NCBI GenBank assembly: GCA_051294375.1 | Contig: CM119268.1 | Coordinates: forward strand, 18,430,005-18,494,004 | DNA: 64,000 bases | Direction of reading: 5' to 3' | DNA from: Paraspadella gotoi | Lineage: Eukaryota > Chaetognatha | Shown here: in pieces, positions 13,004-24,643 of the stretch | Position numbering within the stretch: the stretch's first letter is position 1 | How the letters are laid out: each line of letters starts with the position of its first letter | Notes under the pieces: model-generated | The model's database searches: none | What the model was told of the DNA's origin: nothing | What the model saw: the letters and a program-made list of their open reading frames with translations, nothing else | Made by a program: the position numbers and the translations under genes

Positions 13004-13406
13004 CCTGGAACGAGCAAAGGAGAAATCCCCCAACCGATTCTTTATAATCTTAACATCCGAATCTTGACTTTTTTCGCTGACGCCAAAACTTGTTTCTTTT
13101 TTTTTTGTTCCTTTTCCTTTTTTTTTTTCTTTTCCTTTTTTTCTTCCTTTCGCTTTTTTTTTCTTTCTCCTCTTTCCTTTTTTTCTTTCTTTTATTTCTT
13201 CTTTTTTTTGCCTCCGATTCACCGAGATTGAAATAGAAGCAATTAGAAGGGAAAAAATGTGAGAAAGAAATAAATAAGAAAGAGAGAAAGAAATAAAAAA
13301 CGAACAAAGAAAAAAGGAATGAATTAAGAAAACCACAAAGTCATTCGCAGGCTCAACTGAAACTGACCAAAAAAGCTTAAAAATGTTTTCAGTGACTTTT
13401 CATGAA

Positions 13407-14672
13407 ATTGGTACAACCGATAGAATAATCATTTATTCATAGAATAATTATTTATTTAATAAAAGCTTTCTTGCTCTTAACTTTGGACAGGCTATGGTGT
13501 GTTTAGTAAGGCGTAGTGACAAGTTACATATGAAAATTCTAAAAGTCAATTTGAACAACATACCATCAGTGAACATTAATTTGTAAAAAAAATTAAATTT
13601 TATGTTTTTTAATTTTCGCAGTAGCCTATATTATATATAGTACTATCCTTATAAAATCGAAAAATTTCAAATAGGCTTTTCTTAATTTTGATTGCAGATT
13701 TGAATTCCTCGTCAAAAGTTGATAAAAGAAAATATAAATCATTTTTAAAATTCTTTTCATTAAGGGGGTTAAAAATTAAAAAAACTATTATTTAATATAT
13801 AAAAAGTTAATTTTCAGCTTAAAATATAGCTTTTTTCCCAATTTTTGACCCACATAATGAAGGAATTTTTTCAAAAAGAGTTATATTTCTTTTTATCAAC
13901 TTTTTATGACGAATCCAAATCTCGCAAAAATATCTTAGAAAAAACTGTTTTAAAATTTTAACACTATTGGTTTAGTACTGTATAAATATGGCCTACTGTG
14001 TAAATTGAAAAATTATTATAAATTTTTTTATTACATAAATGTTCATTAGTATAATGATGTTCATTCCTCACTTTTAGATTTTAATTAAAGTTAAATTTAG
14101 AAATTTTACTACGCATTAGTGTTTAGGTCTCCCTCACACTTACAAGATAATAAAGAATCTCTCGTCTTGTTTATTCACTTCAAGAACTCCTATCAATGCA
14201 GTTGTTATAATATTTTAAATTATGTTTGAATAGTATAAAATGATCACTCCATTAATTAATAAATCGAGTAAAACTATGGAAAACTATGTAAAACTCCGCA
14301 CACAGTGCAAGGAGCTGAATTTTATGAAATTGGTACAACCAATATAATAATTTTTTTTCACGCATTCATAAACATTTTTTCACCCTTGAAAATCAACTAA
14401 ACATGTGCAGTTCTACTAATTTTTTGCCCTCAGATATGTCAACGCCTTTTTTTCTAGTGAATTTTAGTTCATTCTTTCTCGCAACTCTTTTTTTTCTCCA
14501 GCAGATTTCGCGTCTCTCATTGCTGCCCTCAACCCTTTGTTTTCAGTCTCTTTTTCCTTTGGCTTCTTTCTTTTTATCTTCCTTTTCCTCCATCTCACTG
14601 TTAAGAAAAAAAAGTGATGCCACGGACGAAAGAAGAGACAGAGAAGAGAGAGAGGAGCAGAGAGAGAGAGAG

Positions 14673-14705
<33 letters not shown>

Positions 14706-15970
14706 GAGAGAGTCTCTCTCTCTCTCTCTGTCTCTTCTTTCGTCCCTTCGTGGCATCACTTTTTTTTTCTAAACAGTGAGATGGAGGAAAAGGAAGATAA
14801 AAAGAAAGAAGCCAAAGGAAAAAGAGACTGAAGAACAAAGGGTTGAGGGCAGCAATGAGAGACGCGAAATCTGCTGGAGAAAAAAAAGAGTTGCGAGAAA
14901 GAATGAACTAAAATTCACTAGAAAAAAAGGGTTGACATATCTGAGGGCAAAAAATAGTAGACTGCACATGTTTAGTTGATTTCCAAGGGTGAAAAAATGT
15001 TTATGAATGCGTGAAAAAAATTATTATATTGGTTGTACCAATTTCATAAAATTCAGCTCCTTGCACTGTGTGCGGAGTTTTACATAGTTTTCCATAGTTT
15101 TACTCGATTTATTAATTAATGGAGTGATCATTTTATACTATTCAAACATAATTTAAAATATTATACAACTGCATTGATAGGGAGTTCTTGAAGTGAATAA
15201 ACAAGACTGAGAGATTCTTTATTATCTTGTAAGTGTGAGGGAGACCTAAACACTAATGCGTAGTAAAATTTCTAAATTTAACTTTAATTAAAATCTAAAA
15301 GTGAGGAATGAACATCATTATACTAATGAACATTTATGTAATAAAAAAATTTATAATAATTTTTCAATTTACACAGTAGGCCATATTTATACAGTACTAA
15401 ACCAATAGTGTTAAAATTTTAAAACAGTTTTTTCTAAGATATTTTTGCGAGATTTGGATTCGTCATAAAAAGTTGATAAAAAGAAATATAACTCTTTTTG
15501 AAAAAATTCCTTCATTATGTGGGTCAAAAATTGGGAAAAAAGCTATATTTTAAGCTGAAAATTAACTTTTTATATATTAAATAATAGTTTTTGTTAATTT
15601 TTAACCCCCTTAATGAAAAGAATTTTAAAAATGATTTATATTTTCTTTTATCAACTTTTGACGAGGAATTCAAATCTGCAATCAAAATTAAGAAAAGCCT
15701 TTTGAAATTTTTCGATTTTATAAGGATAGTACTGATATATACATATAGGCTACTGCGAAAATTAACAAACATAAAATTAATTTTTTTTACAAATTAATGT
15801 TCACTGATGGTATGTTGTTCATAATTGACTTTTAGAATTTTCATATGTAACTTTCACTACGCCTTACTAAACACACCATAGCCTGTCCAAAGTTAAGAGC
15901 AAGAAAGCTTATTTATTAAATAAATAATTATTCTATGAATAAATGATTATTCTATCGGTTGTACCAATTT
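13407..15970. repeat. Copies of the TTGGTTGTACCAA dispersed repeat
   Basis: In the right arm, copies lie at about 15028-15044 and 15955-15970 in the same orientation. Their mirror images are at about 14329-14345 and 13404-13418. The motif is itself a small inverted repeat (TTGGT, 3-nt spacer, ACCAA). The copy at 15028 is followed by about 240 bp that also resemble 61318-61560 and 55384-55608 in the PAL intron. No coding capacity is visible in the 14.8-16.0 kb stretch. Confidence 0.6.
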
Positions 15971-16783
15971 CATGAAAAGTCACTGAAAACATTTTTAAGC
16001 TTTTTTGGTCAGTTTCAGTTGAGCTGCGAATGACTTTGTGGTTTTCTTTAATTCATTCCTTTTTTCTTTGTTCGTTTTTTTATTTCTTTCTCTCTATCTT
16101 TATTTATTTCTTTCTCACATTTTTTCCCTTCTAATTGCTTCTATTTCAATCTCGGTGAATCGGAGGCAGAAAAAAAAAGAAGAAATAAAGGAAAGAAAAA
16201 AAGGAAGAGGAAAAGAAAAAAAAGGAAAAGGAAAAGAAAAAAAAGGAAAAGGAAAAGAAAAAAAGGAAAAGGAAAATAAAAAAAAAGAAAAAGTTTTGGC
16301 GTCAGCGAAAAAAGTCAAGATTCGGATGTTAAGATTAGATAAGAATCGGTTGGGGGAATTTCTCCTTTGCTCGTTCCAGGTATGAGAGAGAGAAGAGAAA
16401 GGAGGAGAGAGAGAGAATGCATCTTATATGATTTAGAACATTCTCTCGAAAGGAATCAAATTGAGAAGCAGCCTCGGTGAATGAAATCATTTCGCAAACC
16501 GGAAATTAATTTCTGTATTTTTTTAAAAAATATGATTTTTATGTTTTTTTGTACTTCTCACGAAAACATCACAGGAGCGACCAATCTCCAGCCTCACCTA
16601 ACTTAAAATTTCGGTTATTTGTTCGCTTTATTGTTTTCATTCACTCCAGAATTTTCTATTTTTGAGGTCATTTCAGATTGTCTTTTATTTTCCTTTGTTC
16701 CTAAGAAAGGATGTGGTCAGGTTTAACTCAGAAACCTTTTTTTACCGACTCTTAATTTCTTTTATCCCCCAATTACATTTTAT

Positions 16784-16863
<80 letters not shown>

Positions 16864-16966
16864 TCACTCACTCACTCACTTTTTGCCGCTTCGTAATTTT
16901 TATTTTTTCCATTCTCCTTTCTTTTAATTTTCAACGCAGCAATATTTCTCACCATTAAATTTCACC

Positions 16967-19555
16967 ATGAACACCATTCAAATGTCGTCTCTCAATCCGA
17001 TCGATGCCGTCACCCAAAGGAAACTCGTCGCCGTAGAAAATATTTTGTCTTCGACGAAAAATTCGACGGACGACGTGATTTTGGTGGTGGAGCCGGAAGT
17101 GGCGGCGGAGAGGCTCGTCAAGTGGCGCAGTTTGATGCCGAGAGTTCGGCCTTTTTACGCCGTGAAGGTAATTCGGATTTGAAATCCGTTTCCGAGTTTT
17201 AAAGAACAGGGGAAAATGACAAATTGACATGAGGTTAAAAAGTTATATTTTGTAGAAGACATTTGATGTTATATTTCATGGTGTCGTAGTTGCTGTTGAC
17301 GCTGTTATAATTATTAAGGTGGGTCCTGTTTGAATTCTATTATGGGTCCGTTCTTTTGTTGTGTATCAATTATTTTTTCGACGTTTCATTTGGTGACGTT
17401 GGCGTAAAGCGTTAAAAAAGTGTTTTTATGAATTGTCATTCTTTTTTTTAATAAGCCAACGAAATAAATGTGCCCCCCCACAGGCCAACAACGACCCTCA
17501 AATCATCAAGGCGCTCGTCCGGTGTGGTTCGGGATTCGATTGCGCCTCCAAGTGGGAGATCGAGCTCGTCCTGGAAATGGGCGCTCAAGCGAAGGACATC
17601 GTCTTTTCTCATCCGGCCAAATTGGAATCTCACATCACTTACGCAGCCGAAAAAGGTATCAATCAAAATTGAAAAGGATCGTCACAATGCGACTTCTATC
17701 ACTGTCACTAAATATAAATGACTATACCAACGTTAGGTGTGAATCTTATGGTGTTCGACTCTTTGGAAGAACTACGCAAGATGATCCGACTTCACCCCAA
17801 CTGTGAATCGATTCTGCGCATCACGGCCGACAATCGATTCACCAGCAAGAATTTCGACGCGAAATTCGGAGCGGAGAACAATGAGATTTTTAAGCTGCTG
17901 AGTGGTAGCAAGGAAATAGGTGAGAGAGAGAGAGAGAATTATTATAATAACATTTAAGTAAGTAGACAGTCTCTTCGGAAGCGTGGGTTCGAATCGCACG
18001 GCTGCCACCACATTTAAGTACAAGTAGACAGATTCCAACATGAAACCGAAAGTGGATTTAATTCTTATTAAGTCACAAGCAAAGATGGTGTCAGAATTTG
18101 AGACAGATGGATTCAATACAAAATGGTAAAGTATTTATACAATACAATCGGATCATCGACACGGGCTCGTTTTCCCGATGGCATGAAGCCCGTCTTCTCA
18201 TTGGTTGATTCTCGACGATGATTCATCCAATCGGAGAGTCCTTAGTAGATTTCATCCGAGTCACGGATCCGATTCCATTCTTGGTTCTGATTCCATCTGC
18301 GATGATAATATATGGATATTAGATATGATAATTGCAAAATTACTTGTTTCAATATCTCTAGTTTTTTTGATTTAATTGATTTTATTTATTTGTTATGATA
18401 TTTTTTGAGTTAGATATTTAAATCTAATATTATTTATCTATGTTTGGGATGGGAAGTTGGGAACGTTAGTGTTGTCCTCTGAAAATAAAGGGTGTGATAT
18501 TGATTCCCTGAGTCTCACCTCCGATGATGACAATCTTTTTTATTCTTGATTTAATTATAATTCGTTAGTTAAATTTGTTAAATGTAAAAAAACAACCCCC
18601 AAAACCATAGCCTTGCACTATCTCTTCCCACCCACAAAATTTAGGTGCCAACGTGGTGGGCGTTCACTTCCACATGGGCCTCGGCACCAACAATGAACTC
18701 GGCGTTCGCGACGCTCTGGACAAAGCCGCCTGGGTTTTCAAGATGGCGGCTTCCATGGGAATCGAAATGCGTCTGCTCGATATCGGGGGAGGATTTTCGG
18801 GTCTCGACGACGAAGACGCGAAGATCCCGATTTTCATCACAAAAATCAACGAAGGCTTGAAGGCGAATTTTCCTGACGCTTCGGTGAATGTAATCGCCGA
18901 ACCTGGGAGGTGAACACTGAACACTGAACGGCTGATAATCAGGGCTGTGAACGATTCCAATTATAAATATATTCAGTTATTTCTTGTATTAATTTCTTTT
19001 AAGATTATCTAATCAAATTTGTGGTAAAAGTCTAATGGATAGGTTGACGTTTTAACTTTTACCTTTTTATTATCTTAAAACTACGTGATAATATTGTTCA
19101 CGCTAACAATCACGATTACGCTTACAAAGACACAAAGAAACGTCCAAAAATTAACTAACCTCATATCCTTTCCTTCCGCCAGGTTTATCGCCAGTCGAAC
19201 TTCGGGCATCTTGTTAAAAGTCGTCAACAAAAGACTAAAGCTCATTAACTCCTCTATCGTCGCCAATTATTACTTCAACGACGGAATCTTCGGCAATCTT
19301 CTTTACCTTCAATACTTCCCTCACAGCAACGTCGTCTTCTTCACCAAATCGCCCGTCGACTTTAATGCGAAAATCCCTTCCGTCTTGTGGGGCGTCTCTA
19401 TGGCCGACTTCGACCGCTTCGGCGAGGGCGTTCTGTGGCCGGAGCTCCAAGTGGGAGACAGAGTCTTCTTCGACGACACTGGAGCCTACGGGCATTCCGT
19501 CTGCAGCAGATTCAACGGTTTTGGGAAAGAAGTTACGAAATTCGTTTACCTTTGA
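16967..19555 (+). CDS. Ornithine decarboxylase-like PLP enzyme, catalytic Cys missing
   Basis: Five exons (16967-17167, 17484-17655, 17737-17919, 18645-18909, 19183-19555) splice in frame to 397 aa. The family is fold-III PLP decarboxylases; ODC turns ornithine into putrescine in the cytosol as an obligate dimer. Family landmarks present are FYAVK (PLP lysine, residue 67), GFDCASKWEIEL, the LRI arginine, FHMG (PLP-stacking His), DIGGGFSG, AEPGR, YYFNDG and GAY. The ODC block WGPTCDGLD is WGVSMADFD here, so the catalytic Cys (C360 in mouse) is Met and the following Asp is Ala. S200 is also lost. The C-terminal degradation tail of vertebrate ODC is absent. The start is the first ATG, after a CT tract. 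An altered-substrate decarboxylase or an antizyme-inhibitor-like protein are the alternatives to true ODC. Confidence 0.88.
17967..18010 (+). repeat. tRNA-Leu-like 3' fragment with CCA, in intron 3
   Basis: The segment has a long variable arm with a TTCG loop (CTCTTCGGAAG), a T-arm (GTGGGTTCGAATCGCAC) and a 3' end GCTGCCACCA. From my knowledge this resembles the 3' half of animal tRNA-Leu(AAG), and the terminal CCA is not normally genome-encoded in animals. It is flanked by a near-identical direct repeat, ACATTTAAGTA(CA)AGTAGAC, at 17950-17967 and 18010-18029. No 5' half is present, so it is not a functional tRNA gene. Confidence 0.6.
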
Positions 19556-21248
19556 GTCTTTGGCGATTCGGGTTTTACAGATACGGACAGCTTTAATTGA
19601 ATTAGGTTTTAAATAGAAAATAATTGCTTTTATATCGTTTGTAATTTTCAATTCGAAAGTGAGAGTATATAAATTAGAGACAGACAGACGGATACAGTCT
19701 CAAAGAAAGAAGGAAAAAAGAGTGACCATAAAGAGTGATGGGAGAAGCAGAGATAAAAAGGAAAGGAAAGAGTCAGTTATAGACTAGAGCCGTTTAAGTA
19801 GAAACGCCTTCTTTCTTTCTCTGGCAATTTCCCTCTCGACTTCCCCCTTTTTTTATTGTGGACGCCGTAATTCTTTTTATGATCGAGGGAACTTTGAAGC
19901 AAAATATGAGTTCTGTTTAATTAAAACGATTGTCTTCTCAAAGTACTCTTTTTTTTACGAGTTAATTTATTTATAATATTAAAAGAAATTAAGTAGCATG
20001 ACACGTTTGTGCAATATCTTTACTTTTTTCACAACCTTCTTGTTTTCCTATTCTTTTTCTTTGTACCATATATTCTTAATTTTTTTCATCCCCTTTTCTT
20101 CCTTTCTTTCCGTCCTCTATCTGTTTTCCTATTATTCTTCCCTTTTACCTTGCTTTTCTTCTCTTCGTCTCCTCTCTCCTCTTTTAATTCTTTTCTTTCC
20201 TCCCTCTTTCTTTCTTCCATCACCACAAAACGAGTCGATAAAAAAAAATAATAAAATCTGTCGTTTTAACTCCAACCCGTTTTTTCTCCTCTTAATCCAA
20301 CACGAAACGCTTTTCTTACGAGTTACGACGATTCACATCTCTGCATTCGACTCTCTGTCTCGACCACTGTTTTTTTCTTTTTTTTTACTTTTTTCTTTTT
20401 TTCTTTCTTTCTTTGTCTCCTGTCTTCTTGTACAACAAGATGTACGTAACTACTATATGATATTATAATAGACCATATGATAATAATTCTAACGTGTAAG
20501 AAAGTTTTTTCTCTTTTGTATTATTGGATAATGTACGTATTTCTTTTACCTGGCGCAAAAGAGCAACAGCCGCTCTCACTGCGAAGCTGCGGAGACAAGA
20601 AAAATTAACTGTAACTTCCCTTCGAACTTGTTTTGAATTTTAAAGCGACTTCCGCTTCTCACGCACCAAAACAAATTTTTAATTTTTTTTAAATTTTTTT
20701 TACATTTTAAACGTCAAGATTTTTACCTTTTGCTTTTTTTGGTATTTTTGTTTTTGTTTTTGTTTTTTGTTTTTTTTGCTCATTTGTCTTTCGAAATATG
20801 GCGTCAAGAAAATTGTTTCGCCGTTAGCAAAAAGTGAAGACGTGCTATTCTGTGATACTCTCTCTCTCTCTTTCTCACACACAAAATGGTGAACGTCGCC
20901 GTCGGAATGACCGAAAACAAGTCTCATCATTATTTCCTTTCTTCCAACTTCGCTTTTAATAACTCAAACTAATAGGAATATTGGAAACGACAAGAACCTT
21001 GATATGGAAACCTGCGTCCCTTCCGATATTGTAACGGTTTTCCGATACACCACCTGTTATGACTTTTTTTTCTTATAGACTGAGAAAGATAAAGTTTAGT
21101 TTAAAAATCATTTTGCATTTTATAAGTATTAGTATTACAATATAAGCAATTGATAAATTTCGGTTTCTGGGCGATTAACGATAAGATTACTGGATGGATG
21201 GACGCGTATAGTGAAGTAAGGCCCTGTGATCTCTAAGTTGGCGTCTAC
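19556..21248. other. Intergenic, pyrimidine-rich
   Basis: No gene could be supported. The stretch holds a T/C-rich block at about 20010-20420 and A/T homopolymers near 20680-20780. On the minus strand there is one possible 37-bp exon near 20553-20589, with an acceptor CTCCGCAG and a donor CCAG|gtaaaag. It could belong with the candidate first exon at 21249-21344. Confidence 0.5.
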
Positions 21249-21344
21249 CTCCGCCCAGGAGTGACGGGGCGGCGGCGACGGCGGCGGCTGCTGCGGCGGC
21301 TGCTTCGAAAGCGGCGAGGGCGACAACGCCGTCGGTGGCTCCAT
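21249..21344 (-). CDS. Candidate proline-rich first exon
   Basis: On the minus strand an ATG opens a 32-codon frame beginning MEPPTALSPSPLSKQPPQQP. It ends RHSWAE at a donor-like site (GAG|gtagac). Its high GC resembles the real exons of this window. No later exon is certain, the proline codons come from a GCC-rich run, and I do not recognise a family. It may instead be a GC-rich 5' leader. Confidence 0.25.
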
Positions 21345-21790
21345 ACATCATTGTCACCAATATCTCCCGTTTTTTCTTCGTGGTGAAGGCAGAAAAGAGA
21401 GAGAGAAGGGAAGGGAGGGAGTGAGAGAGAGAGAGTAATTCAAGTCATGCGTCGCGGGAGAGGCCTCAACTCGCGTATCTTCTGTCCCGCTAGGGGACGA
21501 GTGGGAATTGCGAAGGTAGGATAAAGGATGTGGTTGATTTAAACGGGAAACGGTCAACCTTGAAGAATGTGGTCCTGTGGTGTTTTGAGTTGGTACATAG
21601 AGAGAATCAGTATTGAGAAAAAAAAGTTATTTTTTGGTGGCGGTAAATAAGGGTAGGTGGGACACAGAACGAGGCTGTCGTGGTGGAGAGAAGAAATGCG
21701 AATCCAGTTTTACCAAAAAAAGTGGGAAACTAGACGAAACTACGGACTTGTCGATGGCAGCTTGAAGGGAGATTTAAAGAGAGGGAGGCT

Positions 21791-21826
<36 letters not shown>

Positions 21827-22390
21827 AGTATGCGTCGTGACCCTTCGACTCCTTTCACCGAACTTCGGGGAGAAAATTAAGGGAGCGAATCTCTTTTATG
21901 CTTATTTATTATATTTATTGAAAGGGAGAAAAATCGAGGGACAGAGTGGTTTTGGAAAAGAGCATCAGAATAGGATTTGCAAGGATAAAAAAAAGAATAA
22001 ACGAATTTTAAATCTATATTTTGCGGTAAAATGTTAGCGAAGTTTATGATTTTCATTGTCAGAGAAAATGAAGCTATGTGGATGATCTCAGTCAAGTTTG
22101 ATCGAGATGTCGTGAGATACATACGTATACGCGTTCCTAAAAGAGCTAGACAATCTTGAGACTAATCAAAACTAATATTAAATAATACATATCGACGTTA
22201 AAAATCTCTTTAAAATGAAATGGCTGGTTCCTCTTAGTCATTAAACTTCATATCAGAGGAACCAATCGTTTGATTTTTTCATCTCTTCAATTTAAATTTT
22301 TCATTTCCTTTTAACGATTTAACAGTCAAGCGAATTAAGAATCACCATAGAGGAGGAATTTATGGTTCGATTCTCTCTCTCTCTCTCTCT
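21345..22390. other. Intergenic with short GA tracts
   Basis: GA tracts lie at about 21390-21435 and 21795-21825. A 126-codon plus frame at 21657-22037 runs through the GA tract and shows no recognisable protein, so it is not called. The stretch ends in a CT tract at the 25-N gap (22391-22415). Confidence 0.55.
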
Positions 22391-22415
22391 NNNNNNNNNN
22401 NNNNNNNNNNNNNNN
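22391..22415. other. 25-N assembly gap
   Basis: A fixed-length gap placed exactly where the 20-kb fold-back region begins. Confidence 0.99.
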
Positions 22416-22499
22416 TCTTCCCTTTTCCAAACCCCGGTCCATTTGCTTGTCGCGAGGGGTTTGTCCTCGAAGAAAAAGGGACGAAACCCCGATTCAATC

Positions 22500-22640
22500 G
22501 GTCTTCCGGAACAAAGCGGCGGCGGCCCGCGGCGGCCCCGCGGCTACCGGCGGCGGCTGGTGGCGGCGGCGGCTGTGGCGGCGGCGGCGGCTGCGACGGC
22601 GGCAAATAAGACAGTAGCACTGGCCGGCAAGGACGGCGAC
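22500..22640. repeat. GGC/GCC-rich block, three copies
   Basis: A (GGC)n-rich block lies here and again at about 25560-25640 (inverted) and 40655-40765. It yields Pro/Ala-rich frames on the minus strand that differ between copies and so are not reliable coding sequence. It may be a CpG-rich 5' leader of an unrecognised gene. Confidence 0.6.
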
Positions 22641-23168
22641 GGCGGCAAGCTGTTGGCGTTTATAAGATTAAGCTTCGAGATACTGGCTGTTGGGTTGGCG
22701 GCGTGGATGTGGCGGTGGATGTGTGGATGTGTTGGCCATTTGTATTTTAGGCATTGGCGCTTGACGCTTTAAATCGGCGTCAGGGTGAGCGCCATCTTCA
22801 GCTTTGAAGCGAGACCTTTCTCTCCAAAAGAATAAAATGGGTGGGACCAATCTTGTTTGCACCGTCTTCTTAACGGGACCTTTCACTCCAATAGTTGAAA
22901 CCCAACTCCTCCCACAACACCCCCACTCGCTTCGGAATTCTCTCTTTTTAACAAAAAAAAATCCCACAAAATTCTGCTAGTCGATGACCCGCGTCACAAT
23001 TCTCCCTTTTTGATGTGAATAAATCGAGTCGAGTTCGACTTCACCGAAAACCAAAGACAACTGGAAAAGAACATCAGTGATCGAAGATCGACTTTCTTTT
23101 TTTCTTCTTTTTATTCGATACCTTAATAAGAATTCCGGTCCAGATTTTTATTACAGATGGCGCGCGGA

Positions 23169-23206
<38 letters not shown>

Positions 23207-23529
23207 AGCTTTGACGTTTCGCCACCTCCACATTTGACCCTGTGAGTGTTACCGCCATGCCACCTCCGTTGACACTTTATATGCCACCTCCAAGTCACCT
23301 TCTGGCTCGTGCCACCTTTGGATTGAATCGGCCATTCCAATTCATACGCTACGGCCACTTCTTTGTTCATCTTCCATGGCAACTTCACGCCACCATAAAC
23401 GTCACAACCATACCCACCCTTTTAACCACCTTCCAGAGCCACCGCCTTCCCGGGCGAAAATGAAAGTCAATCGAAGCAGAAAACAAGTTTCGGACGCCAT
23501 GAGCGATGCCTGTTGTGCGGCGTCGTCGT

Positions 23530-23583
23530 CGTCGACTGTTGTTGTTGTTTGTTGTTGTTGTTGTTTTTGTTGTTGTTGTTGCG
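23530..23583. repeat. (GTT)n microsatellite, also at 24586-24643 and 41624-41683
   Basis: The same GTT/CAA tract appears three times because of the nested fold-back. It is interrupted in the first copy and longer and purer in the other two. The glutamine-, asparagine- or threonine-repeat frames it creates are artefacts of a trinucleotide repeat. (GAC)n tracts at about 23168-23205 and 41270-41298 behave the same way. Confidence 0.8.
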
Positions 23584-24585
23584 CATGAAGGCCCGCGTGA
23601 GCTTTTTGTGCCGTGAAAGGACTTCGGCCGAATCTTCTCTTTATTTTAAATTGGTTCGACTTTTTTTCCTCTTTTTGTGGGGAGTTTTTTTGCGATTCAC
23701 GGCACCCCTATTTTCTTAGCAGGGGCGTTGGAGATTAGGTATTTAGAAGAATTAGGATTTTAGAGAATTAGAATTTAGAATCCTTAATGCGATCAATTTT
23801 ATAATGTTTTACGTTACTAATTCGTTTATATTTTAAGAATTTTCACGAAAAAAACGGAGGGAAGAAAAAGAAATGCAGAAAGATTGTTTTTTGAAAAAAA
23901 AATCTTACTTACTCGTCCGTCGCCATCATCTTCGTCGCCAATCGTCGTCGTCGCCGCCGTCTTGTCGCCGTCCTTCCGCGAAATTAAAAAAGGCCACGAG
24001 GTCGCGACGATGGGCGACCGAAAGGGCCCACACACCATGTGAGAGAGATCGTGGGTGAGGAGATGTGGATGAATCCGAGTTTCTGTTGATTGCTGGGAGT
24101 GAATTCGGAGGAAAGTAAGTTCATTGGGTTGAGGTCGCCTCGTCGCGGAACCTCGTGGCCTTTTAATTTCGCGGAAGGACATCGGCGACAAGACGGCGGC
24201 GGACGCGACGACGTCCGGATCCACGATGACAAAGAGGACGACGATGATGGCGAGACTTGAACGCGAGTAAGTAAGATTTTTTTTTCAAAAACAATCGTTT
24301 TCTGCATTTCTTTTTTCTTCTCCGTTTTTTTCGTGAAATTCTTAAAATATTATAAACGAATTAGTACGTTAAAAACATATTATTAAAAATTGGATACGCA
24401 TTAGGATTCTATTTCTAAATCTCTAATCCTTAATTCTCTATCCTCTTCAACCCCCCTGCTTAAAAAATAGGGAGGTGCGTGAATCGAAAAAAAAAAGAGG
24501 AAAAAGTCGAACCAATTTTAAAATATGAGAGATTCGGCGAAGTCTTTCACGGCCACAAAGTCACGCGGCTCATGTGCGAAACAAC

Positions 24586-24643
<58 letters not shown>

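Noticed and set aside
14640-14728. SMRTbell-adapter remnant at the palindrome axis.
   Set aside because: The axis has only GA and TC runs. The adapter core as I remember it, with AAC and GGA repeats, is not visible here or at the other axes.
17967-18010. A functional tRNA gene.
   Set aside because: Only the variable arm, T arm and 3' end are present. There is no D arm, anticodon arm or 5' acceptor strand.
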